Positions 18,861-29,500 of a stretch of DNA of 64,000 nucleotides are shown here, piece by piece. Every line of letters begins with the position of its first letter. Within the stretch, counting starts at the first letter, position 1. This DNA is from Moritella sp. F3 (GTDB lineage Bacteria; Pseudomonadota; Gammaproteobacteria; Enterobacterales; Moritellaceae), in contig NZ_BLRL01000001.1 in NCBI RefSeq assembly GCF_015082335.1, positions 1-64,000 of the forward strand, given 5' to 3'. Both the position numbers and the translations under genes were made by a program. A model generated the notes under the pieces. That model ran no database searches. It had not been told where the DNA came from and saw nothing but the letters and a program-made list of their open reading frames with translations.

Positions 18861-19470
18861 TTTTATGGTTTAAATCCCAAATTAAACGTGTATCAAAACT
18901 TTCTGCAGCTAAGATTGTTAAAACAACAACCAGACCAAAGCAAGTTGCTCCATATCCGACATCAACCGAGAGTAAATTACCTCGGTTGATAACCGCGACC
19001 ATAATCGATATAACAAACAAATCCATAATGGACCATTTTCCGATCCAATGAATGGCATTAAATAATAATAATTTTCGCTTTGGTGCAATAAAAATTTTAT
19101 TTTGTACTGACAACAAAATAAGCATTAACCCAATGATTTTAAATAAGGGTACTAAAATAGATGCGATGAAAATAATGATCGCGATACCTAGGTTATCACT
19201 TTTTGCTAACGCGATGGTACCGGACATGATGGTATCCGGAGTGGACTTACCTGTACTTGTTAAGGTACTGATAGGCAAAAAGTTGGCAGGTATCATCATG
19301 ATCATCGCTGAAATCAAAAATGCCCACGTTTTTTGAATACTCCGCGGTATTCTAAAATAAACCTGTGTGAAGCAGCGCGGACAACGTTGGCGTTTCACAT
19401 CCTCTTCTACCTTAATAAGGAGGTGACACTCTTGGCACTGGGCTATTTTATTTTCTTTAGCGTTTTGCAT
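18847..19470 (-). CDS. letA: LetA/PqiA-family membrane protein, second half-size subunit
   Basis: This 207-residue protein corresponds to one of the two PqiA domains of E. coli LetA (YebS). It starts with a zinc-ribbon CQECHLL...RCPRC (about residues 13-36) followed by about four transmembrane helices. It should sit in the inner membrane and deliver or accept lipids for the LetB tunnel. In E. coli both domains are in one protein of about 427 residues; here they are separate, overlapping genes in different frames. Each copy keeps its own zinc ribbon, start and complete fold, so this looks like a stable split rather than a frameshift. Confidence 0.88.
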   Translation of the reverse strand: MQNAKENKIAQCQECHLLIKVEEDVKRQRCPRCFTQVYFRIPRSIQKTWAFLISAMIMMIPANFLPISTLTSTGKSTPDTIMSGTIALAKSDNLGIAIIIFIASILVPLFKIIGLMLILLSVQNKIFIAPKRKLLLFNAIHWIGKWSIMDLFVISIMVAVINRGNLLSVDVGYGATCFGLVVVLTILAAESFDTRLIWDLNHKNERK

Positions 19471-20065
19471 TTCGTTCCATCTTCTGCCAGAAAAGTTCTA
19501 GGTTCAGTCCATACATAATAAGACTGGAAATAAACATCAGTGAGACAAAACTCAATAATCCGAGTTGAAACTCAATATCAGCAATGTCAGAGAGTTTAAA
19601 TACCGCAATCAAGAAACTGACCAGGTAGACTTCTAACATGCTCCACTTGGTATGGAAGTTCACGAGCTTGAGTAACAAAATCAATTGCGGTGTATTTCGT
19701 TTAGTTAGTAGCAATAGACAAACTTGTGCTAAACAAGACAGAAATAGAAAGGGCGCAATGAAACTACAAAAGATCACCAATAAACCGACAAAATAAAACT
19801 TCTGTTCGAATAATGCCCATGCGCCTTGGACCAGCGTTGCTGATTCTCCAACACCTAACAGCGTGATCGTAAACATGGGGAACACATTAGCAATAACAAC
19901 AAGTATAAGGCCTGTGATAGAAAGTGCTAAAATGGTGCTTATCGAAAATATTTTGTTGGTATATAAGAGGGTATTACAGCGAGGGCAGTGTGCATGCTTG
20001 CCTTTTTCTAATGGGATATGATCCACAATGAGGTCACATTTATTACAGACATTAATATTCGACAT
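19457..20065 (-). CDS. letA: LetA/PqiA-family membrane protein, first half-size subunit
   Basis: This 202-residue protein is the N-terminal counterpart of LetA. It has a zinc ribbon CNKCDLI...HCPRCNTLLY (about residues 7-33) and about four transmembrane helices (near 45-70, 95-120, 140-165 and 170-190). It overlaps the second half by 14 bases and is the first gene of the letA-letA-letB unit. The promoter must lie in the 279-base gap shared with yebG on the other strand. Members of the family were first named paraquat-inducible; the present view is a role in lipid transport. Confidence 0.87.
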   Translation of the reverse strand: MSNINVCNKCDLIVDHIPLEKGKHAHCPRCNTLLYTNKIFSISTILALSITGLILVVIANVFPMFTITLLGVGESATLVQGAWALFEQKFYFVGLLVIFCSFIAPFLFLSCLAQVCLLLLTKRNTPQLILLLKLVNFHTKWSMLEVYLVSFLIAVFKLSDIADIEFQLGLLSFVSLMFISSLIMYGLNLELFWQKMERNAKR

Positions 20066-20308
20066 TTATACCCGCTAGTAGTCAATTTACGCTGTTTACA
20101 TTCAATGCTTAAAATGTAGCACTATTCCATGCGTTCAGTAATAGCATTATTTTATCTCTATTATCAATACGATCACAAGTTTATCCTTGAAGATTTGTAA
20201 CATCATAGAAATGTATTAGCATTAGGTAATAACGAATTAGCATGTCAACGCTGCAATAAAGCATAATTTATGAACAGTCACTTGAATTAATAGGTAATAC
20301 TAAATACA

Positions 20309-20324
20309 CTGTCATAATATACAG
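20309..20324. promoter_or_regulatory. LexA binding site (SOS box) of yebG
   Basis: CTGTCATAATATACAG is a perfect CTGT-N8-ACAG SOS box, and the dyad extends outward (ACACTGT...ACAGTGT). It lies 20 bases before the yebG start codon, overlapping the expected promoter. yebG is a known LexA-regulated gene in E. coli. It could also influence the divergent letA unit, but the distance makes this less likely. Confidence 0.9.
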
Positions 20325-20344
20325 TGTATCCAGGGGATAGGTTC

Positions 20345-20656
20345 ATGGCCGTAATAGTAAAATATGTAGTGGAACGAAATGGTGTGGAAAAAATGACGTC
20401 TACAAGTAAAAAAGAAGCCGATGCATATGACAAAATGTTAGATGTTGCTGATGGCCTAACTGATTTTATAAGTACATCTCCACTTGAAATTGATGATCGT
20501 CTTGCTGAAGAGTTAGCGTTATACCTTGCTCAAAATAGCGCTTCATTGCAGGTTCTTTTGAAAGGCGGGCAATTAAAAGCAGCTGTAGAGACTCAAGAAA
20601 AGACAGCTAAAGCTAAAAAAACGCCAAAAAACACAGTAGAAAAAGAAGCTGCCTAA
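20345..20656 (+). CDS. yebG: DNA damage-inducible protein YebG
   Basis: This 103-residue protein starts MAVIVKYVVERNG and contains TSKKEADAYDKMLD, which is almost identical to E. coli YebG. An in-frame GTG seven codons upstream lies inside the SOS box and is not a credible start; the ATG at 20345 follows AGGGGATAGG, a good ribosome-binding site. The C-terminus is a lysine/alanine-rich tail. The protein is small and cytoplasmic with no known enzymatic role; it is induced in the SOS response, and the LexA site just upstream supports this here. Confidence 0.93.
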   Translation: MAVIVKYVVERNGVEKMTSTSKKEADAYDKMLDVADGLTDFISTSPLEIDDRLAEELALYLAQNSASLQVLLKGGQLKAAVETQEKTAKAKKTPKNTVEKEAA

Positions 20657-20860
20657 CCTTCCATCCGCTTAATTATTGTTTGTGAACGTCTAAAAAATCA
20701 CCGGAATAGTTATTTTTTAACACCTTTTGGGGTGAAGTGGTTGGATTAAAGATAGCAATTAATTGCAATGGCTCTATAATAACGATAAATTTTATACATG
20801 CGATATAGCAACAATACGTTTTGTTATATCTGAACAATTAGAAGTAATTTAAGGTCATTC

Positions 20861-21493
20861 ATGGAAAACATTGAAAAGCTAAAAAATAGCAAAGAAGTTA
20901 TCGCTTATTTGGTAGAAATATTCCCGAAATGTTTCACTGCAAAAGGCGAAGCTAAACCGCTAAAAATTGGCATTTTTCAAGATCTGGCTGAGCGTCTAAA
21001 AGAAGACTCTAAAGTTAGTAAAACATTGTTACGTACGGCTCTTCGTCAGTATACTGCAAGCTGGCGTTACCTTCACGGCGCTAAAAAAGATGCTGTACGA
21101 GTTGACTTAGATGGCAACGAAGCAGGTGTTTTAGATGCAGAGCACATTGAGCATGCACAAAAAACACTTGAAGAAAGCAAAACTAAATTCTTCGCTGAAC
21201 GTAATAAGAAAAATGCAGAACAGAAGGCTAACGCTGAAAAGAAAAAGCCTGCTGTAAAACGAGCGCCTAAAAAAGTAGTTAAAAAATCTGCTCCTAAAGC
21301 AGAACAAAAACCTACAATTCAAGTTGAACGCCCAGTAAATGAAGCGGAACTTAAATCTGGTCAAGCTGTCAAAGTTGTAGTTGGTAAAGCACCGGTACAA
21401 GCAACTATCGTTGAAGTATCTAAAGATGGTGTTCAAGTTCAATTACTATCAGGACTTTCTCTAAAAGTAAAAAGAGAGCACCTTTTTGTATAA
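20861..21493 (+). CDS. proQ: RNA chaperone ProQ
   Basis: This 210-residue protein has an N-terminal FinO/ProQ RNA-binding domain (about residues 5-115, with [18 protein letters not shown]), a lysine-rich linker (about 120-150), and a C-terminal Tudor/KOW-like domain (about 155-210). ProQ binds structured small RNAs and mRNA 3' ends and affects osmoadaptation. The neighbourhood proQ-prc is conserved in gammaproteobacteria. A very strong hairpin follows the gene. The start at 20861 is supported by AAGG upstream and by alignment with E. coli ProQ from memory. Confidence 0.94.
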   Translation: MENIEKLKNSKEVIAYLVEIFPKCFTAKGEAKPLKIGIFQDLAERLKEDSKVSKTLLRTALRQYTASWRYLHGAKKDAVRVDLDGNEAGVLDAEHIEHAQKTLEESKTKFFAERNKKNAEQKANAEKKKPAVKRAPKKVVKKSAPKAEQKPTIQVERPVNEAELKSGQAVKVVVGKAPVQATIVEVSKDGVQVQLLSGLSLKVKREHLFV

Positions 21494-21517
21494 AGCAATA
21501 AGAGTGTTCTGAATTTT

Positions 21518-21570
21518 TAGTAGTCGAGTATTAGCTAAACATATGAAAAATGGCTAATACTTGACTATTA
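21518..21570 (+). terminator. 18-bp hairpin between proQ and prc
   Basis: The arms 21518-21535 and 21553-21570 pair over 18 positions, 16 Watson-Crick and two G-U, around a 17-base loop. The following bases TTAATTTAG give a weak T tract. It may be an attenuator or partial terminator of proQ. ProQ itself prefers such 3' hairpins, so an autoregulatory binding site is possible. Confidence 0.55.
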
Positions 21571-21606
21571 TTAATTTAGCGTTACTTATTCTCAAAAGGA
21601 TTTTTA

Positions 21607-23607
21607 ATGAAAAAAGTTTTAACACGAACTTTTATCAGTGCTTCGGTACTATTAGCCATACATGCGCATGCATTTGAACCCACTGTTTCGATTCAAGAAC
21701 TCCCCACATTAAAACAAGAAGCTCAGCATTCTGAAGCCAGTAAACGTCTTGTTAATCTTTTTACACGCTCTCACTATAAATCAGTCGATTTTGATGACAC
21801 TTTTGCTGTCGAAGTATTCGACCGTTATCTAAAGCAACTTGACGCTTATCGCACCATTTTTTTACAGAGCGATATAGATAGCTTTAACAAGTATGCTCTG
21901 TCATTTAAAAACGATTTCCGTCAAGGTCGTCTTGCGCCTGCTTATGATATTTATACTGTCGGTCTACAACGCCGTTATGAAAGATTTGCTTATGCACTAA
22001 CCTTGCTTGAAACAGAAATAAAATTTGATACTGATGATGAATATTATTTCGATACATCGGAATCTGAATGGGCAAAGACAACTGAAGATCTCAATGAGCT
22101 TTGGCGTCAAAAAGTTAAATATGAAGCACTTAATTTAAAATTAACCGGTAAAGACTGGCCTGAGATTAAAGAATTACTGCATAAACGTTATGATAGCGCA
22201 ATAAAACGTTTAAAACAGACTCAGAGTGAAGATGTTTTCCAAACATTAATGAACTCTTATGCTCGCAGTATCGAACCGCATACATCTTATTTATCTCCAC
22301 GTAATGCCGACCGTTTTAAAACAGAGATGAATCTGTCATTAGAAGGTATTGGCGCAGTATTACAGACGATTGATGATTATACCGTTATTCGCTCTTTAGT
22401 TGCTGGCGGGCCTGCTGATTCGACCAAAGAATTAAAAGCCGAAGATAAAATAGTTGGTGTAGCACAGGACGATAACACGATTGTTGATATCGTTGGTTGG
22501 CGTCTTGATGACGTTGTCGATAAGATTAAAGGGCCTAAAGGCACTAAAGTCCGTCTCGAAATCGTACGTGGTGAAGGTGCAAGTGCAAAACATAAAATCG
22601 TCGAAATTGTGCGTGATAAAGTACGTTTAGAAGATCGCGCTGCAAAATCGAAAGTGATCGATGTTGAGGGCGAGAAGGTTGGTGTTATCGAGATACCAAG
22701 TTTCTACGATGGCTTAACTAAAAATGTACTAACAGAACTGGATAAGCTGAAGAAAGATTCAGTAAGCTCTATCATTATTGATTTACGTGATAATGGTGGT
22801 GGTGCGTTAAAAGAAGCAAACTCACTTTCAGGTTTATTCTTTGATGACGGCCCAACAGTACAAGTACGTGATGCCCGAAATAAAATTAATGTATTAGAAG
22901 ATCGTGATGGTAAGACCCTTTACGATGGTCCGTTAGTTGTATTAGTGAACCGCTATAGCGCATCTGCGTCAGAAATCTTTGCTGCAGCATTACAAGATTA
23001 TGGTCGCGCACTGGTTGTTGGTGAACAGACATTTGGTAAAGGCACTGTGCAACAGCATAGAACCTTAGCTCGTTTATATGATTTGTATGATAAACCAATT
23101 GGTAGCGTGCAATACACTATTTCAAAATTCTATCGTATCAATGGTGGTAGTACACAGTTACGTGGTGTATTACCTGATATTGCTTTCCCATCAGCTGTTA
23201 ACCCAGAAGATACGGGCGAATCGATTGAAGATAATGCGCTAGCTTGGGATCAGATCCGTAAAGCAAGCTATCAACAATCATTAGCGCTACAATCATCGGT
23301 TAACTTGTTAGCTGAAGATCATCAAAAGCGAGTTGCCGTTAATCCTGAGTTTAGTTATATCCAAGAAGATATTATTAAATATAAACAGGAACTTGATAGT
23401 AAAACAATTTCTTTAAAAGAGTCTGTGCGCATCAAAGAGCGTGAAGAAAATGAAGCAATTCGTTTGAAACGTTTGAACGAGCGCCTCGTTCGTAAAGAAT
23501 TACCTGAGGTTAAATCATTTGATGATAAACCTGAGGACTTTGAGTTTGATGATGCCTTCCTATTAGAAGCAGCCAATATAGCGATTGATTTAAGCAAATC
23601 TAGCTAA
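21607..23607 (+). CDS. prc: Carboxy-terminal (tail-specific) processing protease Prc
   Basis: This 666-residue periplasmic serine protease has a signal peptide (about residues 1-22), an N-terminal helical domain, a PDZ domain (about 235-325), and an S41 catalytic domain. The Ser-Lys dyad is Ser453 in YSASASE and Lys478 in FGKGTVQQ, with Asp464 between at the same spacing as in E. coli (Ser452, Asp463, Lys477). It trims proteins with hydrophobic C-termini, such as FtsI, and controls peptidoglycan hydrolases. The gene lies 113 bases after proQ, as in enteric bacteria, and ends in a strong terminator. Confidence 0.95.
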   Translation: MKKVLTRTFISASVLLAIHAHAFEPTVSIQELPTLKQEAQHSEASKRLVNLFTRSHYKSVDFDDTFAVEVFDRYLKQLDAYRTIFLQSDIDSFNKYALSFKNDFRQGRLAPAYDIYTVGLQRRYERFAYALTLLETEIKFDTDDEYYFDTSESEWAKTTEDLNELWRQKVKYEALNLKLTGKDWPEIKELLHKRYDSAIKRLKQTQSEDVFQTLMNSYARSIEPHTSYLSPRNADRFKTEMNLSLEGIGAVLQTIDDYTVIRSLVAGGPADSTKELKAEDKIVGVAQDDNTIVDIVGWRLDDVVDKIKGPKGTKVRLEIVRGEGASAKHKIVEIVRDKVRLEDRAAKSKVIDVEGEKVGVIEIPSFYDGLTKNVLTELDKLKKDSVSSIIIDLRDNGGGALKEANSLSGLFFDDGPTVQVRDARNKINVLEDRDGKTLYDGPLVVLVNRYSASASEIFAAALQDYGRALVVGEQTFGKGTVQQHRTLARLYDLYDKPIGSVQYTISKFYRINGGSTQLRGVLPDIAFPSAVNPEDTGESIEDNALAWDQIRKASYQQSLALQSSVNLLAEDHQKRVAVNPEFSYIQEDIIKYKQELDSKTISLKESVRIKEREENEAIRLKRLNERLVRKELPEVKSFDDKPEDFEFDDAFLLEAANIAIDLSKSS

Positions 23608-23625
23608 CCCCCTCTATTTTACTCC

Positions 23626-23651
23626 AAGTGCAGCAGGATGCTGCACTTTTT
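23626..23651 (+). terminator. Intrinsic terminator of prc
   Basis: AAGTGCAGCA and TGCTGCACTT pair perfectly over ten bases around the loop GGA, and the stem runs into TTTTT. It starts 19 bases after the prc stop codon and separates it from pepN. Confidence 0.88.
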
Positions 23652-23693
23652 CAGTATTTTACGTCTCTATCCGTGGATAGATTAGGACTATAA

Positions 23694-26306
23694 ATGACAG
23701 TTAAGCCTAATGCGAAACATTTAAAAGACTATACCGCACCAAATTACTTCATTGATAATATCGATCTGGATTTTAATCTCAATGATAGTAAAACTAAAAT
23801 TGTTGCTATTAATAAAGTTCGTCGCAGTGGTAGCCACAATGATCCGCTTGTATTAGATGGTGTAGACCTCAGGTTACTTGCCGTATCAATAGATGGTCAT
23901 CCCATTGATAATTATTTGGTTAAAGATAATCAACTGATCATTTCTGATTTGCCTTCTGAATGTGTGCTTATCATCGAAACTGAAGTAAACCCGCAAGAAA
24001 ACACTAGCTTGGAAGGCTTATATAAATCGGCTGATGCCTTTTGTACTCAATGTGAGTCAGAAGGTTTCCGCAAGATCACTTATTATCTTGATCGTCCAGA
24101 TGTCCTCGCCGTATTTAGTACAAAGATCACTGCAGACAAAGCAGCTTTCCCATATCTATTATCTAACGGGAATTGTGTTGATAGCGGTGACTTGGAAAAT
24201 GGTCAACATTGGGTGCAATGGCGTGATCCGTATCCAAAACCAGCGTATTTATTTGCATTAGTTGCTGGTGATTTTGATGTGTTAAGAGATAACTACATTA
24301 CAACGTCTGGCCGTGATGTGAAGTTAGAGTTATTTGTTGATAAAGGCAATTTATCACGTGGCCATCATGCGGTGGAATCACTTAAAAAATCGATGAAGTG
24401 GGATGAAGACCGTTTCGGATTAGAGTATGACCTTGATGTTTATATGATTGTGGCCGTTGACTTCTTCAATATGGGCGCAATGGAGAATAAAGGCCTTAAC
24501 GTTTTTAATTCTAAATATGTGTTAGCTGATGCTGCAAGTGCAACAGACGTTGATTATTTAGGTATCGAGGCGGTAATCGGTCATGAATATTTCCATAACT
24601 GGACGGGTAATCGCATTACTTGTCGTGATTGGTTCCAGTTAAGTTTGAAAGAAGGCTTAACGGTATTCCGTGACCAAGAATTCAGTTCTGATCTTGGCTC
24701 TCGTGCAGTGAACCGTATTCAAAACGTGAAAGTGTTACGTTCTGCGCAGTTCCCTGAAGATGCGGGCCCAATGGCACATCCTATTCGCCCAGCTTCTGTT
24801 ATCGAAATGAATAACTTTTATACGGCTACTGTTTATAATAAAGGTGCTGAAGTTATTCGTATGATCCATACGCTATTAGGTGAATCTAATTTCCGTGCTG
24901 GTATGGATTTATATTTCAAGCGTCATGATGGCCAAGCGGTTACGTGCGATGACTTTGTTGCTTCAATGCAAGATGCTTCAGGTATTGATTTGACCTTGTT
25001 TAAAAACTGGTATTCGCAATCGGGTACACCAAGTGTGACCGTGACCGACCATTATAATGCTGAAACAAAAGTTTATACTTTATCAATGCAACAGCACATC
25101 CCAAGTACTGCCGATCAAAAAGTAAAAAAAATACTGCATATTCCAGTTGATATTGAATTGCTGGATGCGCAGGGCAACCCATTAGTGCTGACATTTGCAG
25201 GTAAACCTGTACATCACGTGTTGAACCTCACTGAAAAACAACAAGACTTTGTGTTCGACAATGTAACGTCAGCACCTGTACCAAGTCTATTTAGAGAGTT
25301 CTCGGCGCCAGTTAAACTTAATTACGCATACAGTAATGAACAACTTGCTATGCTCATGGTGCATGCAACTAACGATTTTGCCCGTTGGGATGCATCACAA
25401 TTATTGATTAATAAGCATGTTGTTGAAAATGTAGGCCGTGTTCGTGATAAGCAAGCACATGAATTACCTGCCGTGTTCGGACAAGCTTTCCGTGATCTCC
25501 TTGCTAATGAGCAATTAGACCCAGCATTAAAAGCCGAAATGCTGCAATTCCCGTCAACAAACAGCTTAATGGGTTTATTTGATGAAGTAGATGTTGATAC
25601 TTTGTTAACTGTTACTGGGTTTATTAAGACTCAAATTGCGGCTAGTGTAGCGCCAATATGCAGTGCGATTTATGCGAATATGCCAAAACGTGATTATGAA
25701 ATAGAGCACGATCATATTGCATTGCGTTCATTAAAAAATGTATGTCTTGAGTATATTGCATTAGCGGATGTGGCTGATGTTAATGAATTGGTATTAAAGC
25801 AATTTGAACAGTCGGATAATATGACCGATACGATGGGGGCAATAAGTGCTGCAAACAAAGCGCAATTGCCTTGCTTTAAAACAATTATGTCAGCCTTTGA
25901 AACAACGTGGTCTCATGACGGTTTAGTGATGGATAAATGGTTTGCACAAATAGGTGTTAGTCCAAGTTACAATTGCCTAGCTGTCGTTAAAGAAACCCTC
26001 GAACATGGAAGCTTCTCTTTAGCTAACCCTAATCGAACACGTTCATTAATAGGTAGTTTTTCTGCGCTTAATACCAAAGCCTTCCATGCGATTGACGGTA
26101 GTGGTTATATTTTCTTAACGGATATATTATGCCAGTTAAACAGCAGTAACCCGCAAGTTGCATCGCGATTAATCACGCCGCTTATTGAATTTAAGAAATT
26201 TGATTCAGCACGCCAAGCGCTAATGAAAGCGCAATTGATTAGATTAAGCGAACTTGATGCTTTAGCCGCCGATCTGTTCGAAAAGATAGATCGTGCTTTA
26301 GCTTAA
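23694..26306 (+). CDS. pepN: Aminopeptidase N (M1 zinc metallopeptidase)
   Basis: This 870-residue cytoplasmic aminopeptidase removes N-terminal residues from peptides. The exopeptidase motif GAMEN is present (MGAMENKGLN) and the zinc site HEYFH is at residues 297-301, exactly the numbering of E. coli PepN, with the third ligand in the following helix (LKEGLTVFRDQEF). The four-domain M1 layout and length match. It has its own unit between the prc terminator and the gdhB leader. The start ATG at 23694 gives the expected N-terminus. Confidence 0.96.
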   Translation: MTVKPNAKHLKDYTAPNYFIDNIDLDFNLNDSKTKIVAINKVRRSGSHNDPLVLDGVDLRLLAVSIDGHPIDNYLVKDNQLIISDLPSECVLIIETEVNPQENTSLEGLYKSADAFCTQCESEGFRKITYYLDRPDVLAVFSTKITADKAAFPYLLSNGNCVDSGDLENGQHWVQWRDPYPKPAYLFALVAGDFDVLRDNYITTSGRDVKLELFVDKGNLSRGHHAVESLKKSMKWDEDRFGLEYDLDVYMIVAVDFFNMGAMENKGLNVFNSKYVLADAASATDVDYLGIEAVIGHEYFHNWTGNRITCRDWFQLSLKEGLTVFRDQEFSSDLGSRAVNRIQNVKVLRSAQFPEDAGPMAHPIRPASVIEMNNFYTATVYNKGAEVIRMIHTLLGESNFRAGMDLYFKRHDGQAVTCDDFVASMQDASGIDLTLFKNWYSQSGTPSVTVTDHYNAETKVYTLSMQQHIPSTADQKVKKILHIPVDIELLDAQGNPLVLTFAGKPVHHVLNLTEKQQDFVFDNVTSAPVPSLFREFSAPVKLNYAYSNEQLAMLMVHATNDFARWDASQLLINKHVVENVGRVRDKQAHELPAVFGQAFRDLLANEQLDPALKAEMLQFPSTNSLMGLFDEVDVDTLLTVTGFIKTQIAASVAPICSAIYANMPKRDYEIEHDHIALRSLKNVCLEYIALADVADVNELVLKQFEQSDNMTDTMGAISAANKAQLPCFKTIMSAFETTWSHDGLVMDKWFAQIGVSPSYNCLAVVKETLEHGSFSLANPNRTRSLIGSFSALNTKAFHAIDGSGYIFLTDILCQLNSSNPQVASRLITPLIEFKKFDSARQALMKAQLIRLSELDALAADLFEKIDRALA

Positions 26307-26568
26307 TCTCATTTTATGCAAACAATTTAACATTTTAGTTAAACGTTTGTTTTATTTTAAGTGGGTATTTAGACCAATTTTGGCGTCTTATGCCCACCAT
26401 TAGATATATATCAAGGTTTTATTCTTAAAAACCTGCATTTATCTTTCTATCTTGTTGCCTCTGTAGCATTTTTATTACAAATTTTAATGTTAGAATGCCC
26501 GCTTGAAACACCTCATAAGTTACTTTTTTAGCTAGACTTAATAAACCAAGATTTAAAGGATTGCTAGT

Positions 26569-29500
26569 ATGTTGAATAAAACGCCTATTCCCGTGTTACT
26601 GGAAAACGTAATCAGCCTTGTAAAGACCAAAGTAGATGCGAAAAGCAATACATTAGTCGAGCAGTTTGTCACTGCATTATATGCTGGAATGAGGCAGGAA
26701 GATCTCTCTTCGCGTAGTGATAGCGATCTGTATTGTGCTGCAATTAGCTTGTGGAACAGATTAAACAGTAGCAGTAATGACGGTCCAGATATTTGTGTTT
26801 ACAATCCTGAAATTAGCCTTAATGGTTGGCAATCAACACACACGATTGTTGAAATCATTGTAGCTGATTCACCTTTCCTAACTGAATCAGTCATGATGGC
26901 ATTATCTCGACTTGGCGTAATTTCACATTTGATGTTACATCAGCCAATTGCTTTGAAGCGAGATGATAGCGGTCGTGTAAACAAAATTTTAACAAACCCT
27001 AAGAATGCCAAAAATTTCACGTCAGAAACGGTATTTTTAATTGAAATTGACCGCCAAACAGAGAGCAGTAAATTAGATGCGATTAGTGCAGAAATCACTT
27101 CTGTATTAAATGAAATTGCGTTAGCAGTTAATGACTGGTCACCAATGCAAGATAAATTACTTTCTGTGATTGATCAGTTGTCTAAAAAATCGAACAAGAA
27201 AGGTATCGACTATACCGATACGCTTAAGTTTTTATTGTGGTTAAGCGATCATAACTTCACATTACTGGGTTACCGTCATTATGATATCGAGCCTGTGAAA
27301 GGTGATTATGTTATCACACCAGACTGCAATTCAAGTTTGGGTATCATGAAAAACTCGATCAATAATCAAGGTTATGGTCTTGCTAATTTATCAGCAGATG
27401 CGAAAAGTGAAGTGTTGTCGAAGAATACCCTTATTCTGACGAAGAGTGATGCGCAATCACGCGTTCACAGACCGGCAAACATTGATTACGTTGGCATTAA
27501 ATTGTTCGATGATAACAATAATGTGATTGGTGAAGAGCGTTTCATTGGTTTATACGCGTCATCTATTTATAACAGCAGTGCGATCGACATTCCGCTAATC
27601 AGCGATAAGATAAAACGTGTACTAGAAGCTTCAGGTTATAACCCGGTAAACCATTCTTACAAAGCGCTATTAAACATTTTAGAAACGTATCCACGTGACG
27701 AACTCATTCAATCGAGCGAAGCAGATATTCTGCATTGTGCTTTGGGTGTTTTGCACATGCAGGATCGCGATCAAGTTAAATTGTTTGTACGTAAAGACTT
27801 ATTCGGTCGTTATTATTCTTGCATGGTGTACGTGACGAAGGAGCGTTACAACACGCAGTTACGTGAAAAGACCCAGCAAGTATTAGCTGACTATCTAGGC
27901 AGTGATAAAGAAGTTGAATTTAATACCTATTTCTCTGAAGGTAATATGGCTAGAACACAATATCTTGTACACGTTGATCAGAATGTAAAAGAAGTAAACG
28001 TAAACCTAGCTGAAATCGAGCAGAACTTAACTGAAGCGGCTAAGTCGTGGAATGATAAGCTTAAAACTGCGATCGTGAGTCACTATGGTGAAGAAAAAGG
28101 CCGTTCTCTTTCTGAGAAATACATCCTTGCTTTCCCACAATCATATAAAGAGTACGTGTTACCTAATTCTGCTGTTGCAGATATTATCAAATTAGAAACA
28201 CTATCGACTGAACATAAACTTGAAATGATTTTCTACCGTGCGCAAGAAGAGCAACATGACTCTAACCACGTACGCTTAAAATTGTTCCATAAAGATCAGC
28301 CAATCCATTTGTCAGATGTATTACCTATGTTAGAAAATATGGGATTAAAAGTACTTGGCGAAACACCGTTTAAAGTTAAAACAGCTGACGGTACTGTATA
28401 TTGGGTACTTGATTTCACCATGCTTTATACAGGTGATAATGTACTTGATACGACAGAGCGTAGTGCAGACTTTATGTCTACCTTCCATCAAGTATGGGAA
28501 AATCGCTTAGAAAATGATGGTTTTAATAAGTTAGTTCTTAAAACTAACTTATCTGGCCGTCAAATCTCAGTACTGCGTTCGTATGCTAAATACATGCGTC
28601 AAATTGGTAATAATTTCAGCCAAGCATACATCGAGAATACATTAGCGTCATTACCTGAATTAGCGAATAGCCTATACTGCTATTTCCACCAAAAGTTTGC
28701 TATGGACCAGGGCGAAATAGATAGCCTTGATATTATTGCTAATTTTGAAACCAAGTTAGAACAAGTTAATAACTTGGATGATGACCGTATTATTCGTCGC
28801 TTTATCGACCTTATTACAGCGACATCACGTACCAATTTCTATCAAGTCGATTCACGCTTAAAAACTGCAGATCAAAGTAAAGCCTATATCTCATTCAAGT
28901 TTGAGTCATCGCTGATCCCTGATATGCCGTTACCTCTACCAAAATTTGAAGTGTTTGTGTATTCACCTCAAGTAGAAGGTGTGCATTTACGTGGTGGTAA
29001 AGTTGCTCGTGGTGGTTTACGTTGGTCAGATCGTCGTGAAGATTTCCGTACTGAAGTACTTGGCCTTGTTAAAGCGCAGCAAGTTAAAAATACGGTAATT
29101 GTCCCTGTTGGTGCTAAAGGTGGTTTTGTTTGTAAACAAATTCAGCCTAACCACAGCCGTGATGAAGCATTCAGCATAGGTAAAGAATGTTATCGTACGT
29201 TTATCCGTGGTTTACTTGATATCACTGATAACATTGTTGACGGTGAACTTGTTCATCCTACGAACGTACGTTTCTACGATGAAGATGACTCGTACTTAGT
29301 TGTTGCTGCGGATAAAGGTACAGCTACATTCTCTGATATCGCTAATGAAATCAGTGATGAATATAACTTCTGGTTAGGTGATGCATTTGCATCAGGTGGC
29401 TCTGTTGGTTATGACCATAAAAAAATGGGCATTACAGCAAAAGGCGCATGGGAATCTGTTAAACGTCACTTCCGTGAAATGGGCATTAACTGCCAGGAAG

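Noticed and set aside
19457..19470. Frameshift mutation splitting letA
   Set aside because: Both halves have their own start codon, zinc ribbon and complete domain, and the overlap is of the type used for translational coupling. A natural split is more likely.
20657..20860. Terminator after yebG (CACC-TTTTGG-GGTG)
   Set aside because: The stem has only four pairs and no T run follows; too weak to list as a feature.
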